This document shows, in pieces, positions 54,643 to 63,192 of a DNA stretch of 64,000 nucleotides (position 1 is its first letter; each line of letters opens with the position of its first letter). The translations under genes were made by a program, and so were the position numbers. Location of the stretch: positions 1 to 64,000 of the forward strand of contig JACNKX010000053.1 of assembly GCA_014381825.1 (NCBI GenBank), written 5' to 3'. This DNA comes from Planctomycetota bacterium. GTDB taxonomy: Bacteria; Planctomycetota; Planctomycetia; Pirellulales; Pirellulaceae. The notes under the pieces were generated by a model. The model searched no databases and was not told the DNA's origin. It worked only from the letters and a program-made list of their open reading frames with translations.

Positions 54643-57315
54643 TCATTGTCGAAACGGCGTGCGAGACGCTGACGATTTCGACGCGTTGGCTTGTCGCAGA
54701 ATTGCTCCACGTTTTGCGATCAATAGCAACGTTAGAGTTTCCGCGTGATCTGGCTGCCGACGGACGCACCACTGCAGTTCAGCCTCTGCTTCCGCGAATT
54801 GACCCGCTTTAACAAAGAGGCGACCAAGCCGTAGCTTCAGTTCGAAGTCGATGGGAGCAAGTCGGGAGGCTTCGCGCGCTAGACGAATCGCTTCATCGGG
54901 AGCGTCGAGATATTCATGTAGAGCCGAAAGTTTCCTTAGCGTTCTTAGCTGGTCTTGCTCCGCTTCCGAATGAAACTGCTCAGCTAAAAAGTGTGTGTAG
55001 TACGTAGCGACGATCTTCGCACTATCAACGTCACTCATACGCTGATAGTGGCCGAACAATGCCTCGAGGCCGCGTTGGTTCGGAGCCAGGGCATTGAGTA
55101 GATCGTTCGCAGGAATGACTGCCGTTAGTTCCCGAATCAACTCGTTTTGAACTTCGGCGTCCCCGTGGAAGGCACGCTTCCAATGAGCGAACGCGCCCTC
55201 CACATTCCCTGCCAAAAGCGACTCCTGTCCGGCGACGAATTGTACGCGGCTATGAAACGGTCGTACTTGAAGCGCTTGTTGAATGTACGAGCGTTTTCGT
55301 TCTGGATTTGGTCCTTCGAGAAATGCGACGCGGGCAAGGAGTGCATACGCTTCGCCCTGAAGAGGGCACAGCCGCACACTTTGAAGTGCGTGCTCCAACG
55401 CCGAATCAAACAAGGCCCGATTTTCTCCCACCGCTCGGTCAAGCCAATCGTCGAGCTGCTGCTTGGAGGCGAACCGTGAGGCGAGTGCAGCGTCGCGAAT
55501 CTGCGATAGCGGCATTGGGTTTTGCGAGTCCCGTTGAGCGAGGTCGAACTGTTGGAGGTACAGTCCGGCGAGTTGGACCCGCATTCGTGCGTCGTTTGGG
55601 TTCGCCAGGACAGCTGCCTCGACATGCGAGGCGAGTGTTGCAAGATCATTGTACTTTGGAGCTTCCCAACTGGCTTCGTTCGTCACTCTTGTAAGTCGCC
55701 GATATTTGTACCAACTCGGTGCTGCCTTCGCTGCCCCAAACTGCGTGTAGGTGATTAGCGTAAACATAACTAAGCAAACCACGGATGTGCCGAGCCAAGC
55801 CAGACGTGGTACGATGATTGAATGTGAGTCTTCGTTCGAGCCTTGCGGGTTTGACGCATGACGGGGCGCGACCGACGAGTGAAATAGATAGCAAGCGGCT
55901 GCGAGCAATAACACGGTTGTTGTCATGCACGCGGGAATGTACCAAACAAAATCACCGAGCGAATGAACGACGCTGGCAATGAGTCCTGGGATGATCGCTA
56001 TCGTGCAACCCACCTCCTTTCGATCGTTGGATCGCAAGAGAGGAACGATTGCCCACCGAAATGCGATAAGGAGCCCAGCGAGAAACAAGACCGTTCCAAG
56101 GAGTCCAGTTTCGAGCATGATTTGCAAGTATCCACTCTCGCCGTGTGTAAACTCAACGTCGAAATGCTCCGCAAGATATGTAGGGTAGATATCTCGATGC
56201 GTTCCAACACCTGACCCGAGTACCCAGAAGTCAGGTATTGCTTGGAAATGGGCGTTCCATAGCGCCCACCGTCCGTGTGACAACTCATCGATCGATTGCG
56301 AATCGCGAAGCGTACCAAGCTTGCGGGCCAAGCGGTCGTACCCGTGGATTGAGAGCGATACGACCATCAGACACGCGATGACGAAGATCACAGAGAACGC
56401 TCTTCGAGTGAACATTCGCTTCCACGACAACAGTGCCACGGCGGTGGTCACCGACAGCAGTGTTGAAATGACACCTCCTCGAGAGAAGGTTAGAAGCGCG
56501 GTGAAGGTGACCGTTCCTATCGCGATCCAAAGTATCTTTGACTGAATGGAAGGATCTTGGAGAAAACGACGGGAACTGCTGGGACGTCGATTGTCGCCGC
56601 CTGTTTGAAGTGTGGCGAGCCACCAGAGAAGTGGTCCGATTCCTAGCGCAAGCAAGTGTGCGAGATGATTCTGATTCTGAAACGGTCCCTTCGTTACTTC
56701 GGTGGTGTCACGCGATACGTGTTCGAAAACCCAAAGGAACTTTCCGTTGCCGAAAAGTAGCTGTGCCAGGGCCAGAACCGCCATCAAGCACGTCGCCACA
56801 GCAATTAGACGGAGCAAAGGCTTGACATCTTTCAGTTCATTCAAGCGTTGGAAAGTGACTAGAAACAGCATCACATAGGCGATGTAAGTCGTGAGACCGC
56901 TCTGTGTTGCCATCGGGTTGAGTGAGACTTGGTTCCAAGTTCCAAGTTGGACCGCGTTGTCGGCAGAAGTTGTCCACAGTGGTAACAACTCGGCAAGGTG
57001 CGGCGAAAACAGTGTGAGCAGCGTCTGTGGTAGCGGCACGAGTTGCAGGACGAGTACACCCAGTCCAGCGAGCAATAGCCATTCGACGCCTGACTTTCGC
57101 CACATCGCTCTCGTACTGACACACTGCCTAGCACACCACAGCATTGCGGTAATAGCCACGCACAAAACCAAGACAAATCGGCCGACCGGTCCTCGGCCTC
57201 CCATAAACAGTGGTGCCACCAATACGGTTGAAGCGATGCCCAAGTCGACGGCAACGGTAAGTCGTGCATGCAATGCATTGTTTTCGGGTGAAACGGAACG
57301 GAGCGCGGTCGGCAT
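54643..57315 (-). CDS. O-antigen ligase-type membrane protein with C-terminal TPRs
   Basis: 890 residues. About 12-13 membrane helices to residue 500, with L-T-F-S-R-G-G-V-I-S and G-S-G-V-G-T plus H-G-E-S-G-Y-L-Q-I-M-L-E-T-G-L-L-G, the Wzy_C/WaaL signature. The last 350 residues carry several tetratricopeptide-like helix pairs (A-L-Q-V-R-P, A-S-R-L-A-P-I-D, R-L-G-R-L-F-V-K-A-G-Q-F-A-E-A). It may ligate or polymerise the glycan, with the TPRs binding other envelope proteins. It diverges from the small periplasmic gene at 57694. Confidence 0.88.
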   Translation of the reverse strand: MPTALRSVSPENNALHARLTVAVDLGIASTVLVAPLFMGGRGPVGRFVLVLCVAITAMLWCARQCVSTRAMWRKSGVEWLLLAGLGVLVLQLVPLPQTLLTLFSPHLAELLPLWTTSADNAVQLGTWNQVSLNPMATQSGLTTYIAYVMLFLVTFQRLNELKDVKPLLRLIAVATCLMAVLALAQLLFGNGKFLWVFEHVSRDTTEVTKGPFQNQNHLAHLLALGIGPLLWWLATLQTGGDNRRPSSSRRFLQDPSIQSKILWIAIGTVTFTALLTFSRGGVISTLLSVTTAVALLSWKRMFTRRAFSVIFVIACLMVVSLSIHGYDRLARKLGTLRDSQSIDELSHGRWALWNAHFQAIPDFWVLGSGVGTHRDIYPTYLAEHFDVEFTHGESGYLQIMLETGLLGTVLFLAGLLIAFRWAIVPLLRSNDRKEVGCTIAIIPGLIASVVHSLGDFVWYIPACMTTTVLLLAAACYLFHSSVAPRHASNPQGSNEDSHSIIVPRLAWLGTSVVCLVMFTLITYTQFGAAKAAPSWYKYRRLTRVTNEASWEAPKYNDLATLASHVEAAVLANPNDARMRVQLAGLYLQQFDLAQRDSQNPMPLSQIRDAALASRFASKQQLDDWLDRAVGENRALFDSALEHALQSVRLCPLQGEAYALLARVAFLEGPNPERKRSYIQQALQVRPFHSRVQFVAGQESLLAGNVEGAFAHWKRAFHGDAEVQNELIRELTAVIPANDLLNALAPNQRGLEALFGHYQRMSDVDSAKIVATYYTHFLAEQFHSEAEQDQLRTLRKLSALHEYLDAPDEAIRLAREASRLAPIDFELKLRLGRLFVKAGQFAEAEAELQWCVRRQPDHAETLTLLLIAKRGAILRQANASKSSASRTPFRQ

Positions 57316-57496
57316 GGGTACACCTCTTCAGATCAATGGGGCGAAGCCCAATTGCGATTATCAGTCCAACGATTCGCGCGCGATCGTAGTTGAATCGCGA
57401 AGCCGGACAAAGCCCAATCAGGTTGCGACATTAGCATCTGCTCCGACGGCCAGACGACACGTCAGAATCCGCGCGGGATAATTCTGAAGAAAATGC

Positions 57497-57525
57497 TTGC
57501 AAACGTGTTTCGAGACCAGTAAGAT
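57497..57525 (+). promoter_or_regulatory. Candidate sigma-70 promoter
   Basis: TTGCAA (57497-57502), 17-bp spacer, TAAGAT (57520-57525), about 170 bp before the ATG at 57694. Confidence 0.5.
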
Positions 57526-57613
57526 CGCTCTCGATCCGACCGGAGGGGTATCTGGCAATTTTGCTAGCTGGCAGCACTCCCGACGGTGCTTAGTGCGGCT
57601 AAAAAGGGCTTTC

Positions 57614-57637
57614 AAGGCGCGACAAGAAGCGCGCTTT
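57614..57637 (+). promoter_or_regulatory. Leader hairpin
   Basis: AAGGCGCG and CGCGCTTT form an 8-bp stem with one G-U pair around an 8-nt loop, about 60 nt before the start codon. It lies between promoter and ribosome site and could affect translation or mRNA stability. Confidence 0.35.
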
Positions 57638-57693
57638 CAACTTTGTGGCAGGAGGCATGGGTAACTTTTCTTTTTTGAAGGAGGGGATGACTG

Positions 57694-58065
57694 ATGAAAA
57701 CAGTTTTCCGAAATTTGGTTGTTGCAGTGACGATCGTTGGAGCGGGATCTGCGGTGTGGCTGGCCGGCACGATCGCACAAGAGGCAGTACCGCAGCGCGT
57801 GGGCGATGACGAGGCTGGGCGGTTGCCGCCAGGCTACACGGTCGTCGTAACGAAGGCGCAAAGGGTTAAGATCTACGAGATACAGGAGAAGCATGAGTCA
57901 CAACTCCGCGAATTGAAAAAGCAGATCGCGGAGATTGAGGGCAAACGCGACAACGAAATCGAAGGCTTGCTTGACGCTGAGCAGAAGACGATTCTCTCGT
58001 ACGTCCTTAAAGTTCGAGAACGCGATCGAAAGAAGGACTCACCGAACGCGGTGGGCGGCAGCTAA
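57694..58065 (+). CDS. Small periplasmic helical protein, unknown function
   Basis: 123 residues. A signal peptide (M-K-T-V-F-R-N then a hydrophobic core) probably ends after A-G-T-I-A-Q. The mature part is almost entirely helical and highly charged (K-I-Y-E-I-Q-E-K-H, E-L-K-K-Q-I-A-E-I-E-G-K-R), with a layout like Spy/CpxP-type or planctomycete small helical proteins. A very strong ribosome site precedes the ATG, so expression is probably high. It converges on wzc across a perfect hairpin. Confidence 0.75.
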   Translation: MKTVFRNLVVAVTIVGAGSAVWLAGTIAQEAVPQRVGDDEAGRLPPGYTVVVTKAQRVKIYEIQEKHESQLRELKKQIAEIEGKRDNEIEGLLDAEQKTILSYVLKVRERDRKKDSPNAVGGS

Positions 58066-58089
58066 TTCGATTTGAAGGGACGCCATGAT

Positions 58090-58122
58090 CAACGGCTCGC
58101 ACTTGTTCAGTGCGAGCCGTTG
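58090..58122. terminator. Bidirectional hairpin terminator
   Basis: CAACGGCTCGCACT (58090-58103) and its exact complement (58109-58122) form a 14-bp stem with a TGTTC loop. It lies between the converging small periplasmic gene and wzc. No long U-run follows on either strand, so it may need help from Rho or may mainly protect 3' ends. Confidence 0.7.
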
Positions 58123-58160
58123 GCGTTCAAAATCAAACTGATATTGAGACGAGGGCGGAA

Positions 58161-60488
58161 TTACGCAGCCCGCCGTGGTTCGATCGGATCAGTCGTTGGC
58201 TCGAACGAGTCTTCGCCGATTTGGTCGTCATCGGGATCGTCGATCCCGTATCCTTCGCCGTAACCATAACCGTACCCGTAGCCGTACCCACCGATATCTT
58301 CACCGACGCGATTGGCCACCGAACCGATCAGGTTGACTTGCATCGAGAGCAGGTACTCGGCGGCTCGTAAAACGAGTCGGCGGTGGTTCTTATCTGGTTG
58401 AACAACGAGCATCATCCCGTCCACCAGACGCCCTACGATGGCAGCATCGCTTGCTGCCATTACTGGCGGACAGTCGACCAACACTTGATCGTAGTTGACC
58501 TCGGCCCATGCAATCAGGTCCATAAACCGATCACCGCTCAGCAACTCGACCGGATTCGACGGCTTCGGTCCACTGGCGAGTATTTCAAGTCCATCGACCC
58601 CGGTTTGTTGTGTGTACTCACTTGCCAACGCGGCAACATCATCTTCACTACGCAGAACGTTTGAGACGCCTGTCGTTCCACGAAGTTGGAACAACTTTGT
58701 GAGGCCGGGGCGACGAAGGTCGCAGTCGATCAGTAGTGTGCGTTTGCCTGCTTGTGCGTAGGATGTACCGAGGTTCGCAAGCACCGTCGTTTTGCCATCG
58801 CTCGGCTCGGAACTTGTAATGGCGACGCGCTGTAGTTCCTGGCCCGAGAACGCGAGTGTCGTCCGCAAGGTTCGAAACGCTTCGCTCTCGACGGCGCTTG
58901 ATGCCACATGGACTTGTAGTGAATCGGCACCCGCGTCGTCGAACTCAGTTAGTTGACGGATCATCGCCAGCACAGGGATTCCAATCTGTTCTTTCAACTC
59001 ATCCGGCGAACGGAATCGGTCATCAAGTAAATCGAGGACATAGGCTAGCGCAATCCCAATACCTCCGCCACTCATCAGGCAGAGTATCCCCACCATGGAG
59101 AGACGGGGTGAGACTGGGACGCCGCTGGATGAAGCGTCGCTAACGATCGCAACTCGTACGTTGCCACCTTCTGTATTGAGATCAATATCCGCGATGCGAT
59201 CGAGGAGAACGTCGTGTTGCTTGCTAGTTCTTCGCACATGGTTTTCGACGATTTGCAACTCGGCAAGACGGTCGTTCATCTGAATGGCTACCGTCTCGGC
59301 CGCTTTGTACTCTTCAATCAACTGCTTCTCATGTCCTAGCGTTTCGTTCAGTTTCTGCTCGACCATGCCCAAAAGGGTGCTTCCCAGTTGTTGTCCTTCA
59401 ACTTGGTTCATCCGGGCGTTGAGCGTCTCTTGGTAGGTGGCAATGTGTCGTTCGGCGTTGGAAATGGCCCGGAATAGCTCTTGTATTTCTGGATGGGTCG
59501 GCCCGTAGTGTTCGCGAAGCGTTGCCAGCTTTGCTCGATCGTCTAGAAGCTTTCGCTCCATGCTGTTGACCAACCCGATGGCTTGAGGGCTAAGCCCCAT
59601 CGCGTTCATGATCAACTCACGCCCAACGATTGGATCGACAGTAAGGAGGTGTTGTCGTAGGTCGCCACCTGTCCGCATCGCAGCCTGAATAGCCGCTCGC
59701 GAGGCCTCCAATTGTAGACGCTCTTTCTGCACATCGACCAATGTGTCATTTAGCTTCACGACGCGCTGAACGATTGGATGGACAACCGTACTTCCCTCAC
59801 GCAGCCCCAGATCTCCTGCAAGTTTCTTAAGTTCAAGCAGTCGTTTCTGTAGTAGGTGAAGCTCGTTCTCCTTTTCCTTTCGCTCCTTCTGAAGAATCGA
59901 AACGATCTCCACGGAAACATCTCGATGGTTTTTCTCCATGAATTCGAGATATGAATCAACAATCGCCTCAACGACCGATTCCGCGGCGATCGGTGATTGA
60001 GATCGATACCCTAGTTCGATGATATTCGTACGACGAACAACACTTGCCGAGAGGTTGCTCCGCAACACGTCAGCCCATTTTTCGCGTGGAAGCGTATTTA
60101 AGTCGATCCGAGACTCCGGTGCTAACATAGCGAGTCGCTGTACTGCGCCGTCAAGCACAACTGCACTTGCGAACAGTCGTTCGTATGTCAGGATCAGTGA
60201 ATCTTGCTGCGCGCCTGTTGACATCGACGTCTTCCAGACATCGGGACCGGACTGTGTGATGAGCAGTTGTGCACTCGCTTTATAGATCTTAGTCGCTGTG
60301 AAGTAATAGAGGCATCCCAGCAATGAAGCCACCACAAGCGAAGTTATTACGTATGTCTTGCGGTAGCGAAGAACGCGCAAGAATCGTAGTACCGCTTGCA
60401 CGGCGTCAGCTGCACCGTCCGGCGAGCCGTGCGTTGCCGTGTGATCGGCGGTAGAGAGTGTCGTCCTGGGATCGTTCTGTTCATTCAT
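58161..60488 (-). CDS. Wzc-type polysaccharide co-polymerase with BY-kinase domain
   Basis: 775 residues from ATG 60488; an in-frame upstream start would add 33 residues without features. TM1 at about 46-64, a long coiled-coil periplasmic domain, TM2 at about 464-486, then the cytoplasmic kinase: Walker A D-G-K-T-T (564-568), Walker A' D-C-D (588-590), Walker B in Q-V-L-V-D-C-P-P. A tail with a run of Y-G repeats then D-D-P-D-D-D gives the autophosphorylated Tyr cluster. It controls chain length and export with Wza, whose gene ends 34 bp upstream. It ends P-R-R-A-A. Confidence 0.93.
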   Translation of the reverse strand: MNEQNDPRTTLSTADHTATHGSPDGAADAVQAVLRFLRVLRYRKTYVITSLVVASLLGCLYYFTATKIYKASAQLLITQSGPDVWKTSMSTGAQQDSLILTYERLFASAVVLDGAVQRLAMLAPESRIDLNTLPREKWADVLRSNLSASVVRRTNIIELGYRSQSPIAAESVVEAIVDSYLEFMEKNHRDVSVEIVSILQKERKEKENELHLLQKRLLELKKLAGDLGLREGSTVVHPIVQRVVKLNDTLVDVQKERLQLEASRAAIQAAMRTGGDLRQHLLTVDPIVGRELIMNAMGLSPQAIGLVNSMERKLLDDRAKLATLREHYGPTHPEIQELFRAISNAERHIATYQETLNARMNQVEGQQLGSTLLGMVEQKLNETLGHEKQLIEEYKAAETVAIQMNDRLAELQIVENHVRRTSKQHDVLLDRIADIDLNTEGGNVRVAIVSDASSSGVPVSPRLSMVGILCLMSGGGIGIALAYVLDLLDDRFRSPDELKEQIGIPVLAMIRQLTEFDDAGADSLQVHVASSAVESEAFRTLRTTLAFSGQELQRVAITSSEPSDGKTTVLANLGTSYAQAGKRTLLIDCDLRRPGLTKLFQLRGTTGVSNVLRSEDDVAALASEYTQQTGVDGLEILASGPKPSNPVELLSGDRFMDLIAWAEVNYDQVLVDCPPVMAASDAAIVGRLVDGMMLVVQPDKNHRRLVLRAAEYLLSMQVNLIGSVANRVGEDIGGYGYGYGYGYGEGYGIDDPDDDQIGEDSFEPTTDPIEPRRAA

Positions 60489-60522
60489 ACTGAGCGAATG
60501 CCGTGTAAGGCACAATGTTGAA

Positions 60523-61722
60523 CTAGAAGCCGGGAATGGCACTGGAGAATCCAAAGCGGACAAAGTCGCGTATTGTCCCCACGACAAACGTCGTAGGAGT
60601 TTCTTCTACGCTAACAACATCGCCAGAAGTGAGCCGGATGTTGGATGTTGTGTCAGCCTTCGCTGCGCGAACAGATGCTTCGATGACGACGGGATCGGAG
60701 CGGTCGGGGAGTTGGCGGATGACGTGTACTTTGTCGGCGATTGACAATTTCCGCCCGCCGGCCATTGCCAAGGCGTCCAGGAGACGGGGTTCCTCGATCT
60801 CTTCAGGGATCTCAAATTGGTCGGATTTGTTCACCAAGCCCATCACGTGAATGAATCGTTTGGGACGTTCCATGACCATGACAGTGGCTCCGTCGGGCAA
60901 GGAATAGTCGCCGAAATCTGAGTTCGTTGCCTCGGTTAGATCGACCTGAAGAGTTCTAGGTGGAGTGCGAACGAGGCGACGTCTTCCACGGGTGCTTGCC
61001 AAATCAGTTGAATATCCGTCGCCACCGTTAGAAATCGGAGCTTCGGCGAGCCCGGGTGGATGACGGATCTCAATAATCGTTCCCGCATTTTCTGATAGGC
61101 CACCAGCCTGAATAACCGCGGTCAGCAGATCGCTACTTGATGCAGGTAACTCGTAGGTGTTCGGTTCTTCAACGGCCCCAAGGACTGCCACCCTGTTTGT
61201 GCGGCGTTGTGTCAATGTCAGGGCGACGTTAGGCGAGACGTACTTGCCGCGCCGAATGCTCTCGGCGCGGATCAATTGCTCGGCTTGTATCATTTCCATG
61301 CCGGCGACTTGAACTGTTCCGACTAGTGGTATGGTGATCGAGCCGTCTTCCGCAACGCGTCCTTTCCAAGCAGGAGGAGCCTTGTCCTCAACTCCGGTTG
61401 CGATGGTGATTTCGACTTCGTCACCTGTGTATAGCACTTGGCTGTTACTGATCGTTCGTGCTAAACGGGAAAGATCGACATTCTGAAGTGTCGCATGCCG
61501 TGGAGCCATTAACTCCGGGGGCAAGCTTGATGCCTGATAAAGGTTTGCTCGCGTGCATCCGAGTAGCGTTGATGCGGCAACCAAGGACAGTAACAACGTC
61601 ATCAATCGTGACGAATAACTATGCCGCAATTCCAAGACCGAATTCATGCCAGATCCGAGAGGAGTCTCAATGTCGTCGCAACTCAGTTGCCGAAACAAAG
61701 TGGTGTCCAGGTTAACTGGCAT
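60523..61722 (-). CDS. Polysaccharide export outer-membrane lipoprotein (Wza type)
   Basis: Up to 399 residues. A lipoprotein signal peptide ends in S-T-L-L-G-C, so the more likely start is an internal ATG (61647 or 61602), although ATG 61722 overlaps the upstream gene by 11 bp and could be translationally coupled. After the lipid Cys comes the polysaccharide-export domain (Y-T-G-D-E-V-E-I-T and I-P-L-V-G-T-V-Q-V-A-G), then two SLBB-type domains (V-A-V-L-G-A-V and I-H-V-M-G-L-V). It forms the outer-membrane exit for the polymer, next to Wzc. Confidence 0.92.
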   Translation of the reverse strand: MPVNLDTTLFRQLSCDDIETPLGSGMNSVLELRHSYSSRLMTLLLSLVAASTLLGCTRANLYQASSLPPELMAPRHATLQNVDLSRLARTISNSQVLYTGDEVEITIATGVEDKAPPAWKGRVAEDGSITIPLVGTVQVAGMEMIQAEQLIRAESIRRGKYVSPNVALTLTQRRTNRVAVLGAVEEPNTYELPASSSDLLTAVIQAGGLSENAGTIIEIRHPPGLAEAPISNGGDGYSTDLASTRGRRRLVRTPPRTLQVDLTEATNSDFGDYSLPDGATVMVMERPKRFIHVMGLVNKSDQFEIPEEIEEPRLLDALAMAGGRKLSIADKVHVIRQLPDRSDPVVIEASVRAAKADTTSNIRLTSGDVVSVEETPTTFVVGTIRDFVRFGFSSAIPGF

Positions 61723-62251
61723 CCTTTTGTGAATTGTGAATCGCGATGGGAATCGCTACGGCTGCCGCAATGATCAATCCAATCAAGACGGGACCAGTTA
61801 AAAGATCGGCGATCGGGCGTTGCCCGCGCTCAACCGTTTGGCCCGCAGTTAGCAACAGTTCTTTAACCGCAACGGGTGGTCCTGTACTCGGGCTCCAAAG
61901 GCGACATGCAACTACCTGATCGCCCGTCTCGATGCGACAGATTCCAGCACGCAGGCCACGAAGTCGAAACCGGCCTTCGTGGTCGGTGCGCGTTCCGACT
62001 GCCTCACGATCGGACTGTTGACTGACGATCGCTTGTCCGACCACTGGTTGGCCCGCACTGTCGACGACTTGCCCTGAAAGCATACCGCCAAGCGTAAGTT
62101 CAACATCGTTGATGGTTCGTTGTATCGGTGAGCGAACAGGCGGTTGAACATTGCGGTTTGAATCCTCCGCTGCCAGATCTCGTACGGGTGTGACAGCGGT
62201 CACCAATGTGAGAGACAAGACCAGCCAACACGTTCGTGCGTTTACTTTCAT
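61712..62251 (-). CDS. Secreted carboxypeptidase-regulatory-like protein with C-terminal anchor ending D-A-S
   Basis: 179 residues from ATG 62251, with GGAG seven bases upstream; the longer reading to 62419 lacks a ribosome site and a signal peptide at its start. Signal peptide about 1-28. A beta-sandwich domain follows (L-G-G-M-L-S-G-Q-V-V-D-S-A-G-Q-P-V and E-G-R-F-R-L-R-G-L-R-A-G), typical of carboxypeptidase-regulatory-like folds. A C-terminal hydrophobic helix (L-I-G-L-I-I-A-A-A-V-A-I-P-I-A-I) ends in N-S-Q-K-D-A-S. It precedes wza with an 11-bp overlap if the long Wza start is used. Confidence 0.82.
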   Translation of the reverse strand: MKVNARTCWLVLSLTLVTAVTPVRDLAAEDSNRNVQPPVRSPIQRTINDVELTLGGMLSGQVVDSAGQPVVGQAIVSQQSDREAVGTRTDHEGRFRLRGLRAGICRIETGDQVVACRLWSPSTGPPVAVKELLLTAGQTVERGQRPIADLLTGPVLIGLIIAAAVAIPIAIHNSQKDAS

Positions 62252-62424
62252 GAACCCGCTCCATCGTAGTGCCAATGTCCGTTTGCGGCGGGAATAGCCG
62301 CGATGAGTACGGACTTGCGTCTTTGCAAAGCTGTGTGCGGCGGGATCGTAGCGAAAAGCGGACTTCAGAAAAAGAGCAACTGCAGCAATTATTGAAGGCG
62401 AATTGCGAGCTTCCGACAAGAAAC

Positions 62425-62456
62425 GAAAAAAGGCCTCGCCGCAATGGCAAGGCCTT
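62425..62456 (-). terminator. Intrinsic terminator after the middle D-A-S gene
   Basis: On the minus strand AAGGCCTTGCC pairs with GGCGAGGCCTT through one G-U pair around a 5-nt loop, followed by a run of six T. It ends the transcript of the gene at 62485-62979, so the 61712-62251/wza/wzc unit needs its own promoter. Confidence 0.85.
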
Positions 62457-62484
62457 GTCTCTTCAGATATCTAATGTGGCTTGT

Positions 62485-62979
62485 CTAGCTTGCGTCATCG
62501 TCAACGGCCAGCGGAATCGCGATGGCTAAGGCGACAATCGCCGCTAGTACCCAAGGATTCGCGAGCCATCCGAAATGTCCGCCACCTTGGTGCAGACCAC
62601 GAACGACGCGACTATCTTGTACTAGCATGACGCCTTGTTCCGCAACTGGTGGCGCAGTTCGCGGAGCCCAAGCGCGGTAGGCACCGCCACCTTGAGCGAG
62701 GTGCAGTTCGTAGACTCCTGGTTCGAGACCGGTCAATACGAAGCGACCTTCCTTGTCTGTTTCCGTCACCGTTAGTGGTTTGCCCTTATAGACGACAGCA
62801 ACTTTAGCTTGCCCCTGCGCTACCGCTTGTTCGTTGAGGACTTGCCCGTTCAGCACACCGCCAGGCTGTAACGCAACATCTCGAATGATTGGGCTCGCTG
62901 CTTGTGCCATTTGCCCCGCAAGGAGCCCGATACATGCTAGCGTTACCGCGAATGCCTTGAGAGATTTTACCAGTTTCAT
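62485..62979 (-). CDS. Secreted carboxypeptidase-regulatory-like protein, D-A-S tail, second copy
   Basis: 164 residues. Signal peptide about 1-27 (ending A-Q-A-A). Beta domain with P-G-G-V-L-N-G-Q-V-L and D-K-E-G-R-F-V-L-T-G-L-E-P-G-V-Y, then R-A-W-A-P-R-T-A-P-P-V, a Gly-rich patch, and a C-terminal hydrophobic helix ending A-V-D-D-D-A-S. It is a monocistronic gene closed by the terminator at 62425. Homologous to its two neighbours across all parts. Confidence 0.85.
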   Translation of the reverse strand: MKLVKSLKAFAVTLACIGLLAGQMAQAASPIIRDVALQPGGVLNGQVLNEQAVAQGQAKVAVVYKGKPLTVTETDKEGRFVLTGLEPGVYELHLAQGGGAYRAWAPRTAPPVAEQGVMLVQDSRVVRGLHQGGGHFGWLANPWVLAAIVALAIAIPLAVDDDAS

Positions 62980-63192
62980 TTCAAAATACCCTGTTCTGAA
63001 GAGATACGTCGGTTTGCATTCTTAGCATGAACATCATCGGATGGTTTCTTGCCTGGACTGAAGTTTTGTCGGAAAAGAAATCGAATATGCTCTGGCAAAT
63101 ATGTCGCCGATCCATTTCGGGGAAACTAGGGAATAGAGGCAGGTTGTATCCGTTCCCCCGACACACCTTTCACTCGGTGGATTTGCAGATTT

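Larger units (their letters stand above)
57316..57693. other. Divergent region upstream of the small periplasmic gene
   Basis: 378 bp with no gene. It contains a good plus-strand promoter (57497-57525) and a leader of about 160 nt with at least two hairpins, then a very strong ribosome site (AAGGAGGGG). It must also hold the promoter of the minus-strand TPR polymerase. Confidence 0.5.

Noticed and set aside
54314-54748. 144-residue plus-strand frame between the right subtilase and TPR polymerase
   Set aside because: Basic, featureless, and overlaps the end of the polymerase gene.
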